Origin: Actinomadura luzonensis
Lineage (GTDB): Bacteria; Actinomycetota; Actinomycetes; Streptosporangiales; Streptosporangiaceae
Length of the DNA: 64,000 bases
Assembly: GCF_022664455.2 (NCBI RefSeq)
Contig: NZ_JAKRKC020000003.1
Coordinates: 372,001 to 436,000, forward strand
Direction of reading: 5' to 3'
The translations under genes were made by a program, and so were the position numbers. The notes beneath the pieces were generated by a model. It saw only the letters and a list, made by a program, of their open reading frames with translations. It searched no databases and was not told the DNA's origin. Positions 11,278 through 19,139 of this stretch are shown piece after piece. Positions within the stretch are counted from its first letter, which is position 1; each line of letters starts with the position of its first letter.

Positions 11278-11780
11278 TCGCTGCACAGCTCGTCCCGACC
11301 CCCGTCGGCCCGCTGGCCCTGCTGGCCCGCGACGGCGTGCTGGTGGCGGCCGGCTTCACCGCCGAGCCCGCCGAGATGTTCGTCCGGCTCACGCCCGCGC
11401 TGCAGGCGGAGGGGCTGGACGTGGTGGACGACCTGGGGGCGGCGACCGAGGCCACCCGGGCGTACCTGGCGGGCGACCTCGACGCGCTGGACGCCGTACC
11501 CGTCGAGCAGCCCGGCTCGCCCACCCGGCGGCGCCTCCACGCGGCGCTGCGCGAGGTGAAGGCGGGCACCACCGTGTCGTACGCGGAGCTGGCCGAACGC
11601 GCCGGCCTGCCGCGGAGCGCCGCCCGCGCCGCCGGCTCGGCCTGCGCCCAGAACCTCATCGCCCCGTTCGTGCCGTGCCACCGGGTGCTGCCCAGCGGCG
11701 GGGGGTACGGCGGGTATTACTACGGCGTACCGGTCAAGGAGTGGCTGATCGCCCACGAATCGGGACGTAACGTCTACTGA
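11274..11780 (+). CDS. ogt: Methylated-DNA--protein-cysteine methyltransferase
   Basis: Repairs O6-methylguanine by moving the methyl group to its own Cys. The 168-residue protein has the active-site motif PCHRVL near residue 128, preceded by ARAAGSACAQN (the RAVGxAxxxNP region) and the helix TTVSYAELAERAGLP. After the active site the usual GGYRWG segment is GGYYYG. It starts 4 bases inside the preceding Ada-AlkA gene (ATGA), so repair of N- and O-alkylated bases is produced together. In E. coli the Ada sensor domain is fused to this methyltransferase instead of to AlkA. Confidence 0.95.
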   Translation: MIAAQLVPTPVGPLALLARDGVLVAAGFTAEPAEMFVRLTPALQAEGLDVVDDLGAATEATRAYLAGDLDALDAVPVEQPGSPTRRRLHAALREVKAGTTVSYAELAERAGLPRSAARAAGSACAQNLIAPFVPCHRVLPSGGGYGGYYYGVPVKEWLIAHESGRNVY

Positions 11781-11817
11781 ACGTAATAGGTCGAGCACAT
11801 TCGGTAATGTGTTCGCC

Positions 11818-12699
11818 ATGTCCCCCACCCAGGAACACGAGTTCCTGATCGAACTGGTCCGGCATCGCCCGTCTTTGGTGGCCACTCTGCTCACCGAGAT
11901 GGGCGTGCCGGTGCCGTCCTTCACCCAGGCACGGCTCGAAAGCACCGACTTCACCAACTGCGTCCCCACCGAATACCGGGCGGACTCGGTCGTCGTCCTG
12001 GACGGCAGCAAGCCGGTCTCCGGCGTCGTCCTGGAAGTGCAACGCCAGCACCGGGAGGAGAAGACCTGGTCCTGGCCCGTCTACCTGACCACCCTGCGGG
12101 CCCGCATCAAGTGCCCGTGCATCCTGCTGGTCTTCTGCCCCGATCCGCAGGAAGCCCTGCGCTGCGCGAAGCCCATCGAGATGGGCCATCCGGGATGGAC
12201 CCTCCGCCCGATCGTCCTCGGTCCGCAGCAGGTGCCGATGATCACCGATCTCGAACAGGCGATCGCCGAGCCCGAGCTCACCGCCCTGTCCGCGATCGTG
12301 CACGGCTCCACGGAGGAGGGCTTTAAGGTCCTGCAAACATTGCACGAGTCACAAGAGCACCTGCCGGAGGAGGCGCAGGGTTACTCTGACCTCGTGCTCT
12401 CGGTGCTACCCGAGTCCGCCGTCGCCACGTTCAAGGAGATCATGATGGTTATGGGCACCTTCAAGGAGCCTCGCAGCAAGCTGTTCCGCGAGTTGATCGA
12501 CGACGGCATCGCGCAAGGCGTCGAGCAAGGCATCGCGCAAGGAGAAGCCGAATCGATCCTCACCGTCCTGAGGACGAGGGGGCTCTCCGTGCCGGAGGAG
12601 GCGCAGGAGCGCATCCGCGCCTGCGAGGATCGTGACCTCCTGCTCTCCTGGGTGGCCAAGGCGGTCACCGTCGAGAGCGTGGACGAGCTCTTCGACTGA
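11818..12699 (+). CDS. Putative PD-(D/E)XK-like protein, unknown function
   Basis: A 293-residue protein of a type often seen in many copies in actinomycete genomes; I do not know its function. Residues ~50-95 (YRADSVVVLDGSKPVSG, then VVLEVQRQHREEKTWSWP) look like the D...ExQ core of PD-(D/E)XK nuclease-fold proteins such as the Rpn/transposase-like group. The C-terminal part is helical with an IAQGVEQGIAQGEAES repeat. ATG 11818 follows TAATGT by 7 nt and lacks a ribosome site, so a leaderless message is likely; an alternative ATG at 11809 overlaps that hexamer. Codon use is slightly less GC-biased than its neighbours. Nuclease activity is unproven. Confidence 0.7.
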   Translation: MSPTQEHEFLIELVRHRPSLVATLLTEMGVPVPSFTQARLESTDFTNCVPTEYRADSVVVLDGSKPVSGVVLEVQRQHREEKTWSWPVYLTTLRARIKCPCILLVFCPDPQEALRCAKPIEMGHPGWTLRPIVLGPQQVPMITDLEQAIAEPELTALSAIVHGSTEEGFKVLQTLHESQEHLPEEAQGYSDLVLSVLPESAVATFKEIMMVMGTFKEPRSKLFRELIDDGIAQGVEQGIAQGEAESILTVLRTRGLSVPEEAQERIRACEDRDLLLSWVAKAVTVESVDELFD

Positions 12700-12713
12700 G
12701 GCGACGGCATAGA

Positions 12714-12744
12714 GTGGGCGGGTGTGGTGTTTGCACACGCCCAC
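12714..12744. promoter_or_regulatory. Inverted repeat GTGGGCG...CGCCCAC, candidate MarR operator
   Basis: GTGGGCG (12714-12720) and its exact complement CGCCCAC (12738-12744) flank a GTGTG...CACAC-containing core just upstream of the MarR ribosome site. A TAGAGT -10-like hexamer at 12710-12715 overlaps the left arm. MarR regulators usually bind palindromes in their own promoter, so autorepression is plausible. This is inference from position. Confidence 0.4.
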
Positions 12745-12765
12745 TATCGCCAAGGAGACTGGAAG

Positions 12766-13197
12766 ATGCCCCTCGCCGATGACGCCGTCGAGGCGCGTGC
12801 CCAGGGCTGGCGTACTCTCGCGGCGCTGCACGCGCGCATCGAGGACCGGCTGGAGCGGGCGCTGCAGAAGGAGCACGGGCTCAGCGTGAGCGAGTACACC
12901 GTGCTGGACGTGCTGGGCCGGCAGGACGGCTGGCACATGCGCATGCAGCAGCTCGCCCGCGCGGTCGTGCTCAGCCAGAGCGCCACCACCCGGCTGGTCA
13001 CCCGCCTGGAGAACCGCGGTCTGCTGCGGCGCTACCTGTGCGAGGACGACCGGCGCGGCATCTACTCCGAGGTCACCCCGGCCGGGCGCGAGCTGCTGGC
13101 CGAGGCGGGCCCGACGCACGACGCGGTGCTGAAGGACGTGCTGGCCGAGGCGGCGGAGCAGCCGGAGCTGGCCCCGCTCGCCGCCGTCCTCACCTGA
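12766..13197 (+). CDS. MarR-family transcriptional regulator
   Basis: A 143-residue winged-helix regulator with the MarR pattern: LSVSEYTVLDVLGRQDG, recognition helix region LSQSATTRLVTRLENRGLLRR and the wing DDRRGIYSEVTPAGRELL. It should bind DNA as a dimer and respond to a small ligand. ATG 12766 is preceded by AAGGAG at 8 nt spacing; an in-frame GTG at 12724 lies within the putative operator and is less likely. No obvious target gene is adjacent, since the next gene converges on it. Confidence 0.92.
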   Translation: MPLADDAVEARAQGWRTLAALHARIEDRLERALQKEHGLSVSEYTVLDVLGRQDGWHMRMQQLARAVVLSQSATTRLVTRLENRGLLRRYLCEDDRRGIYSEVTPAGRELLAEAGPTHDAVLKDVLAEAAEQPELAPLAAVLT

Positions 13198-13200
13198 AGG

Positions 13201-13221
13201 GCCCGCTCACCTGAGGCGGGC
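13201..13221. terminator. Short hairpin between converging genes
   Basis: GCCCGC (13201-13206) pairs with GCGGGC (13216-13221) around a 9-nt loop, in the 29-bp gap between the MarR gene and the converging secreted-protein gene. It could end transcription from both sides. No T-run is seen, which is usual in high-GC actinomycetes. Confidence 0.4.
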
Positions 13222-13226
13222 GGGGC

Positions 13227-14159
13227 CTACCCGGGCCGGACGTTGCTCTGGATCTCGCCGACCGGGACGTCCCGGGTGGTGCCCACCTCGACCGGGGCGA
13301 ACTGGAACGGCACCACGTCCCCCTGGACGGCGACCGGCCACACGGTGGTGACCGTCAGCGTGTACTTCTCCTGCGGCTGGTCGATGGACGAGCGCAGGTA
13401 ACGCACGCCGCAGGCGAACGTGCCGCCCTTCACGTACGGCTTCCCGGCGGTGCCGCAGCCGCTCTCGGTCACCTCGGCCCGGTCGGCGGTGGTGCCGGGA
13501 TCTATCTTGACGTCCCGCAGCGTGGCGACCACGGTCGCGCTCATGACGCCGGGGATCGTCGCGGTCACCGACCTGCGCGGCTCGCCGATGCCTTCCAGCC
13601 ACACCCAGGTCGGCAGGTTGACGTAGCTCTTGGCGTCGGGGCTCAGCCGGACCGTGGGCTCGGGCACGGTCAGCGCGGCCCGGGCGATCTCGGCCAGCTC
13701 CTGGATGGTGATGCCGGCGGGCGGCGTGTTGTTCGGCGGGACGAAGACGAAGGGGTCGAGATCGGCGAAGCACGCCTCGCCCTTGGGGTCGGCCGCGTTG
13801 TACGCGGGCCCCCACCAGCGGCCCGGCTGCCCGATCTTGTCCTTGAACTGCTTGATGAACTTCTCGAACTTCTCTTCCGTGGCGTTCTTGGTGAACCTGA
13901 AGAAGTACGCGCGCAGCGACTCCTGCGACTTGAGCATGTCGCTCGCGTCCATGCCGGGCTCGTACCAGCAGGGTCTTTTGAGCACGTAACCGTCGGACTT
14001 GCCGCCCCTGGCCCCGCTGCCCGAGATGACGATCTTCGAGTTGCTGAGCACGACGCCCTTCGTCCGCCCCTCGTCGATCGTCTGGCCGGACGGCGGCGGG
14101 GTCGCCCCGCCGGGGAACGTCAGCAGACCGGCGACGGCCATCGACAGGAGTCGGTTCAT
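13227..14159 (-). CDS. Secreted protein at the end of the Tad operon, unknown function
   Basis: A 310-residue protein with an N-terminal export signal (MNRLLSMAVAGLLTFPGGA), then a soluble domain with a few Cys (RPCWYEPGMD, GEACFADLD, ESGCGTAGKPY, FACGVRYL). I do not recognise a named domain. ATG 14159 follows a GAAAGG-type ribosome site inside the end of the previous gene and gives a clean signal peptide; an upstream start at 14204 would mask it. It is the last gene of the Tad pilus operon and overlaps the lipoprotein gene by 4 bases, so it may be an extracellular accessory of the pilus or simply co-expressed. Confidence 0.75.
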   Translation of the reverse strand: MNRLLSMAVAGLLTFPGGATPPPSGQTIDEGRTKGVVLSNSKIVISGSGARGGKSDGYVLKRPCWYEPGMDASDMLKSQESLRAYFFRFTKNATEEKFEKFIKQFKDKIGQPGRWWGPAYNAADPKGEACFADLDPFVFVPPNNTPPAGITIQELAEIARAALTVPEPTVRLSPDAKSYVNLPTWVWLEGIGEPRRSVTATIPGVMSATVVATLRDVKIDPGTTADRAEVTESGCGTAGKPYVKGGTFACGVRYLRSSIDQPQEKYTLTVTTVWPVAVQGDVVPFQFAPVEVGTTRDVPVGEIQSNVRPG

Positions 14160-14803
14160 CCTGGGCACCCTTTCAAGTCGTAGCGGATGTCCCTGATCCG
14201 CCACACGTCGTCGTCACCCCGGTGCGCGATCACTGCCTGGAGGTAGGGGGCGAGCACCCATTGGGGCCGGGGCGAGACGGCCTTCCCGGTACGTGCCGAG
14301 ACGACCCGCGCGCCCGTCTCGTCCACGCATGCGTTGACCTGGACGCCGTTGCCGACCTTGGCGGCGACGCGCAGGTTGTACAGCCGGGTGACGCCCCTCA
14401 CCGTCTGCTCCTTCTCGAGGTAGCCGTGCACCCAGTCGTACGCCAGCGGAGCGGCCGAGAGTTCGAGATCCAGATCCTGCAGGTATCGATCGTCACCCGC
14501 GACGAGCGCCTTCCTGGTGGCGACCAGGTAACCGGTGACCAGGCGGAGCAGGGGGTCCGGCTTCGCGGGCCAGTCGATGCGCACCTGGAACTTGCCGCCG
14601 CCCATCACGATGGCCCCCGGGCCAGACGCGGGGGTGGCGGCGGTGGTGGGGGTGGCGGGGGCGGTGCCGGTGGGCGCCGGCCGGGCCGGGGAGGCGGCGG
14701 CGCTCGCGGTGGCCGCCTCCCCCGGCGTGTACGCCCGTTCCGCCTGCCCGCACGCCGCCGGCAGCAACAACGCGAACCCGATCAGAGCGGTCATCCGTCT
14801 CAT
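14156..14803 (-). CDS. Putative lipoprotein in the Tad operon
   Basis: A 215-residue protein with a lipoprotein-type signal (MRRMTALIGFALLLPAACGQ, candidate lipidated Cys at residue 18), an Ala/Pro/Thr-rich spacer of ~45 residues, and a folded C-terminal domain of ~150 residues with two Cys (VNACVDETG and DLKGCPG). The -1 to -3 residues (PAA) are an acceptable but not perfect lipobox. It overlaps the preceding LysM-BTAD gene by ATGA, which supports the chosen start. Function unknown; location suggests a cell-surface partner of the pilus system. Confidence 0.75.
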   Translation of the reverse strand: MRRMTALIGFALLLPAACGQAERAYTPGEAATASAAASPARPAPTGTAPATPTTAATPASGPGAIVMGGGKFQVRIDWPAKPDPLLRLVTGYLVATRKALVAGDDRYLQDLDLELSAAPLAYDWVHGYLEKEQTVRGVTRLYNLRVAAKVGNGVQVNACVDETGARVVSARTGKAVSPRPQWVLAPYLQAVIAHRGDDDVWRIRDIRYDLKGCPG

Positions 14804-17565
14804 GCCGACGACTCCCTCACGACGTGGATGCGCCACGTGGGCAGCAGTTCCTCGATCAGCGCCTCGGTCTCGGGGGCCAGGCCCCCGCCGTACGGGTGCG
14901 AGGCGGCCCGCCTGGTGAGCCCCTCGACGACGGCCCGCAGCCGGACGTTGTCCTGCGTGGCGTGGGTGGCCCGCAGCAGGTCGCGCCAGAGCCCCTCGTC
15001 GTCGGCCGCGAGCAGCAGCGCCTGGCGGACGGCCGCCACCGCGGCGTCCGCCTGGCCCTGGGCGAGACGCAGCTCGCAGAGCTGGTGCGCGGCGTCGGCC
15101 ACCTCGGCCGCGACGTCGTACTCCAGGTCCTCGGCCGCCAGCCAGGCGTACCTGCCGGGCGGCCGGCCGGTCAGCAGCGGCCCTCGGACCAGGCCGAGCG
15201 CCTTCTCCAGCAGGATCGGCCGGGCCGTCGGGTCGCCGTGCGAGCGGCGCACGAGCTCCCTGAACAACATCCAGTCCGTCCGCACGCCCGGCCCGAGCCG
15301 CAACCGTCCCGCCTCGTCCGTGAGCAGGTGGGCGGGGCCCAGCCACTCGGCGACGCGGGCGATCGTGGCGTCCCTGACCATGGACTGCACGCCGCGCGGC
15401 CACAACACGCCGCCGAGCACGACGGGATGCACGCCGCCCGGATGCGTGGCCAGGTAGACCAGCATCTCGGCGGCCAGCGCCATCCGGCCCTCCTCCAGCG
15501 GCCGCACGCCCAGGATCTCGACGGGGCCGAGCACGCGGATCTCGACGGCCGGCGGGTGCAGCCCGGTCAGCGGCTCGGGGCCGGGGATCGGCTCGCCGTC
15601 CATGCGGCCCGCGGTGCGGAACAGCTCGACCAGCGCCCGGTAGTGGCGGCGCGGCAGGAGCTGCGCCTGCACCTCGAAGCCCAGCTCGGCGATGCGGGCC
15701 TTGCCGTCCTCGGTGATCTCCAGCGTCCAGGTGGCGTGCGGGACGTCGCCCGCGACCACGTACCCGGCGGTGTCGCGGCGGGCCAGCAGCGCCAGGCGGC
15801 GCGCCTCCTCGTGCGTGGGCGCGACCGCGGACAGCAGGTAGTGGGCCTCGCGCGGGCTGCCGGTCACCCGGCCGGTCAGCACCTCCCTGCGGGGGGCCGC
15901 GGCGGCCTCCAGCTCGGGCAGCACCTCGGCCAGCCCGCCGACGGCCCTGATCCGGTCGGGCGCGATCGCGGTCAGCTCCGCGCCGAACCCGACGAGCGTG
16001 ACCCGCATGCGGTCGGACCACCGGTTGGTGGCCAGCTCGACGGCGATGGCGGCGAGCGCGGCCGTGGTCTGCGGCCCGCGTACGTTGATCAGCCCCTGCG
16101 CGGCCTCCAGGTCCACGAGCACCCGGCCGCCCGCGTTGGTGCCGATCGACACCAGCCCTGGGTACGGCGCGCCGCCCGGCTGGTCCTCCAGCAGCCGGCC
16201 CTCGTGGGCGGGCAGCCGCCACACCTGGCCGCCGTCCTGCGCGGTCCACGGCGCGGGCGGGTCGGGGTCGGGCGGGTGCACCCACAGGTCGAGCGTCCGG
16301 GGGGACAGGTGGGCCGCGTACACGGTGGGCGGGGTGCGGTTCTGGGCCGCCAGCTCGGCGCCGAGCAGCCGCAGGCCGATGTCGAGGATGCGGGCCCCCG
16401 GCGCGTCGCCGCCCAGCCGCAACGCGACCTCGGCCTCGGCGGCGTCGCCGTGCGGGCGGGCGATGCGGCGGCCGAGCACCCGGTTCCAGAGCTGCTCACG
16501 GCGGCGGCGGGCGAGCACGAACAGCAGCCCGGCGGCGGCCAGCGAGGCCGAGGCGAGGTATTCGACCAGCTCGCCGGACGGGGCCTCGCGCAGCACGGGC
16601 TGCTCGCGGCGCGGCCCGGCGTCGCGGCCCTGCTCCTGGCGCTGTTCCTGGCGCTGTTCCTGCTCGGGCAGCCGGTGCTTGGCGCCGCCCCGGTGCTCGG
16701 TGTCCTTCTTGGGTTCGGTCCGCTCGGGTTCGGTCCGCTGCTCGGCGTGCCGGTCCGCGGGGACGTGCGCCCGGCCCGGGTGCTCGCGCAACGTCTGCTC
16801 GCGCGGCTGGTCCACCGGGACGATGTGCGCGTGCCGGGCGTCGTCCGGCATGTCGAGCACCCAGCCGGGCCTGATGAGGTCGGCCATGCGCAGCCGGGAG
16901 CCGTCCGGCTGCTCCTTGGCCTGGTTGAGCCGGTAGATCTCGTGGTAGCGGCGGCCGTCGCCGAGGCACTTCTCCGCGATCTCCCACAGGCTCTCGTGGT
17001 GGCGCCCGTGCGGCGGCTGCACCACGTACACCTTCTTGGTCTTGTGGGTGTCGAGCGTCGTCTTCTCGACGATCGGCGCCGAGTAGGCGACCGCGGTCAC
17101 CGGCGGCGCGGCCGGCTGCGGCGCGAGCTTCGCGATCGGCGCGACCATGGCGCCGGTCGTGAACAGCAGCAGCACGGCCCCGACGAGCTTGTTGGCGATG
17201 GCCTGGGTGCCGCCGGACAGCGGCACGCGGGCGGGCATGCCGATCCTGCGGACGCCGGCGTACACCTCGACGAGCACGCACACGAAGAGCTGGAACCAGG
17301 CCAGCCACACCAGCACGCCCAGCAGCGCCGTGATCGTGGAGGGGCCGAGCTGACCGGTGAACGTCTCCAGGCTGAACTGGCTGAGACTGATCCGCGGCCC
17401 GAACCTGAGCAGCGCGTACGGCACCCCGCCCACGAGCGCGACCAGCAGGACCAGCGCGCCGAGGCCGGCGAGCACGTCACCGGCGCGGCGCCTGGCCGGG
17501 ATGCGCGCGGGGGTGTGACGCCCGTGGGGACGCGCGGGCTCTCGCGTCGGCTCTCGCGTCGGCAT
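14800..17565 (-). CDS. Membrane protein with LysM-like and BTAD domains
   Basis: A 921-residue protein with unusual architecture. After a basic N-terminus come about three membrane segments (residues ~30-55, 75-100, 125-150), then a LysM-like module (residues ~180-240, with SLWEIAEKCLGDGRRYHEIY), a charged Gln/Arg/Glu-rich stretch, another membrane segment (~340-357) and a long cytoplasmic part. The last ~230 residues (VEIRVLGPVEILGVRPL onward, ending in TPR-like helices) match the BTAD domain of SARP-type activators. Similar LysM-BTAD proteins occur beside Tad clusters in other actinomycetes. It may link the cell wall with pilus assembly or expression. ATG 17565 has an AAAGGAG ribosome site. 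Confidence 0.8.
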   Translation of the reverse strand: MPTREPTREPARPHGRHTPARIPARRRAGDVLAGLGALVLLVALVGGVPYALLRFGPRISLSQFSLETFTGQLGPSTITALLGVLVWLAWFQLFVCVLVEVYAGVRRIGMPARVPLSGGTQAIANKLVGAVLLLFTTGAMVAPIAKLAPQPAAPPVTAVAYSAPIVEKTTLDTHKTKKVYVVQPPHGRHHESLWEIAEKCLGDGRRYHEIYRLNQAKEQPDGSRLRMADLIRPGWVLDMPDDARHAHIVPVDQPREQTLREHPGRAHVPADRHAEQRTEPERTEPKKDTEHRGGAKHRLPEQEQRQEQRQEQGRDAGPRREQPVLREAPSGELVEYLASASLAAAGLLFVLARRRREQLWNRVLGRRIARPHGDAAEAEVALRLGGDAPGARILDIGLRLLGAELAAQNRTPPTVYAAHLSPRTLDLWVHPPDPDPPAPWTAQDGGQVWRLPAHEGRLLEDQPGGAPYPGLVSIGTNAGGRVLVDLEAAQGLINVRGPQTTAALAAIAVELATNRWSDRMRVTLVGFGAELTAIAPDRIRAVGGLAEVLPELEAAAAPRREVLTGRVTGSPREAHYLLSAVAPTHEEARRLALLARRDTAGYVVAGDVPHATWTLEITEDGKARIAELGFEVQAQLLPRRHYRALVELFRTAGRMDGEPIPGPEPLTGLHPPAVEIRVLGPVEILGVRPLEEGRMALAAEMLVYLATHPGGVHPVVLGGVLWPRGVQSMVRDATIARVAEWLGPAHLLTDEAGRLRLGPGVRTDWMLFRELVRRSHGDPTARPILLEKALGLVRGPLLTGRPPGRYAWLAAEDLEYDVAAEVADAAHQLCELRLAQGQADAAVAAVRQALLLAADDEGLWRDLLRATHATQDNVRLRAVVEGLTRRAASHPYGGGLAPETEALIEELLPTWRIHVVRESSA

Positions 17566-17634
17566 CGCCTCTCCTTTCCGCCCTCAGCGTCCTGCCTCGC
17601 GCGTTCCGCCTGCCACTGGGTGAAGCCGTTCGGT

Positions 17635-18036
17635 CTATCTCGCTTGGGGCGCGGCCGTGGCCTCGCCGGTCAGGTCCGATCCGGGGAAGCCGATCGCGCC
17701 GAGGAAGAACGCCTGCCAGCGCACCGACACGGTCACCGTCACCTGGTTCTGCTCGACCGCGCACCGGCCGCCGCGCACGTCGTCGCCCTGGGCCGCGACG
17801 ATCTCGTCGGCGCGGGCGCACACCTGGTCCTCGCCGAGCAGCCGGGTCTCGCCGTCGGCGTGCAGCTGGTCGACGTCGATCTGGTCGGCGCCGGCCCGCG
17901 CGGCCTGCTCGGCCACGTCGGCGGCGCGCAGCCGGGCGTTGATCGCCCCGCCGCCGTCCACCAGCAGCCCCGCCAGCAGGAACGCGACCACGGAGAACAG
18001 CACGGTGAACACCGACATCGACCCGCGTTCCCTCAC
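17635..18036 (-). CDS. TadE/TadG-like pseudopilin
   Basis: A 133-residue membrane protein starting at GTG 18036, overlapping the upstream stop as GTGA. The N-terminus is VRERGSMSVF followed by one hydrophobic segment, the same ERGS signature as its two upstream relatives; in TadE-like proteins processing near this Gly is expected. The acidic residue usual five positions after the cleavage site is missing here, and a C-terminal globular part contains two Cys (QVCARAD, GGRCAVE). By position it corresponds to the flp/TadG-like protein of actinomycete pilus operons. Confidence 0.8.
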   Translation of the reverse strand: MRERGSMSVFTVLFSVVAFLLAGLLVDGGGAINARLRAADVAEQAARAGADQIDVDQLHADGETRLLGEDQVCARADEIVAAQGDDVRGGRCAVEQNQVTVTVSVRWQAFFLGAIGFPGSDLTGEATAAPQAR

Positions 18037-18440
18037 CGCTCGACCCTCCTGAACTGCTCCAGCGGCACCACGGCGGTGCCGGTCAGCTCCTTGGTCGCGC
18101 CGAACCCGAGGAAGCCGAGGTCGAGCCGGCAGGTGACGACGGCCTCCACCCGGCCGCCCTCCTGCCACCGCGAGCCGTCCAGCGAGACCTGCGGCGAGCC
18201 GCAGGGGCCGGTCAGCGTGCCGGTGGCGATGGCCTCGGCGGCGCCCTCGGCCTCGTCGAACGTGCGCTGCACGGACGCGGCCCTGGCGGCGTCCCTGGCC
18301 GCGCCGTTGACCCGGCCCTGCGACTCCACCAGCACCCCGGCGCCGGCCAGGAACATGAGGAACAGCAGGAAGACCGGGGCCAGCATGACCGTCTCGACGG
18401 CCATCGACCCGCGCTCCGCGCCTTCTCCGCCGGCGTTCAC
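18033..18440 (-). CDS. TadE-like pseudopilin
   Basis: A 135-residue protein starting at GTG 18440 (GTGA overlap with the previous gene). The leader ends in GAERGSMAVETVML, where Gly-Ser followed by Glu five residues on is the type IV prepilin-like cleavage pattern of TadE. One membrane segment follows, then a small domain with two Cys (GPCGSPQ, VVTCRLD). TadE proteins are minor pilins needed for Flp pilus assembly at the membrane. It sits between the other two pseudopilin genes in one operon. Confidence 0.85.
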   Translation of the reverse strand: MNAGGEGAERGSMAVETVMLAPVFLLFLMFLAGAGVLVESQGRVNGAARDAARAASVQRTFDEAEGAAEAIATGTLTGPCGSPQVSLDGSRWQEGGRVEAVVTCRLDLGFLGFGATKELTGTAVVPLEQFRRVER

Positions 18441-18937
18441 TGGCAGTCCTCGCCGCCGTTGTCGGGACGGAAGCACTCGACGGGCCCGCCCGCGGTCGCG
18501 CTGATGGTGAACGCCAGCGGCGGCAGCAGCGGGATGACCTGCACGGCGCTGCCGGTCACGGTGACGAACCGCTCGTCGGGCTCCTTCTCGGACGTCGTGG
18601 CGTTCGCGCCGCCGAGCAGCTTGGGCCCGATCGCGCGGACGATCTCGGTGGCCTTGGCCGTGGCGGCGTCCTGCCAGGCGCCCGAGTCGATCGGCGCCGC
18701 CCTGGCCACCCTGGCTCCTTCCTGGGCGGCCGCCTCGGCGACCTGCCGGGCGTGGAACCAGAGCGCCACCTGCACGATGAGCAGCGCCACGGCGAGGACG
18801 ACCGGCATGAGCAGCACCAGCTCGACCGCGCTCGAGCCGCGCTCACCGGCCCGGGCCGGGCGGCCCGGGCGCTCACCTGCTCGGGCGGCGCGGCCCGGGC
18901 GCGGCCTAGCCGCCGTTGCCGCCACCGCCGCCGCCAC
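18437..18937 (-). CDS. TadE-like pseudopilin
   Basis: A 166-residue protein at most. Its conserved core begins GERGSSAVELVLLMPV, a TadE cleavage and membrane segment, then a soluble domain ending with ECFRPDNGGEDCQ. The start is uncertain: GTG 18937 or GTG 18925 both lie inside the end of the Flp-like gene, and the Arg/Ala/Pro-rich leader that results is unusually long (about 33 residues). The first residues may not be translated, but no other start codon is in frame before the signature. Confidence 0.75.
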   Translation of the reverse strand: MAAAVAATAARPRPGRAARAGERPGRPARAGERGSSAVELVLLMPVVLAVALLIVQVALWFHARQVAEAAAQEGARVARAAPIDSGAWQDAATAKATEIVRAIGPKLLGGANATTSEKEPDERFVTVTGSAVQVIPLLPPLAFTISATAGGPVECFRPDNGGEDCQ

Positions 18938-19139
18938 CGCCGAAGCTCTGCTCGATCTGCCCCTGCTGCTGCTCCACCAGCGTCCTGATCAGGGTCGCCA
19001 GGCCGAGCGCGACCCCGGCGATGATGGCGGTGATGATCACCCACTCGACGGCGGAGGCGCCTCGCGTGGGCGCCGTCCTGGCCCGGTGGACGCGCACCGC
19101 GAGGCACGCGCGGAGATAGTCGATCCAGGGATGGTTCAT
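18906..19139 (-). CDS. flp: Flp-like prepilin / DUF4244-type pilin protein
   Basis: A 77-residue protein likely to be the major pilin. The segment APTRGASAVEWVIITAIIAG shows the prepilin cleavage Gly-Ala with the conserved Glu at +5, followed by a single hydrophobic helix. Unusually the tail is nearly all Gly (GGGGGGGGNGG). Short pilins of this kind are polymerised by the TadA/B/C machine. The ATG overlaps the tadC stop (ATGA). No prepilin peptidase gene is in the operon, so processing must be done from elsewhere. Confidence 0.8.
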   Translation of the reverse strand: MNHPWIDYLRACLAVRVHRARTAPTRGASAVEWVIITAIIAGVALGLATLIRTLVEQQQGQIEQSFGGGGGGGGNGG

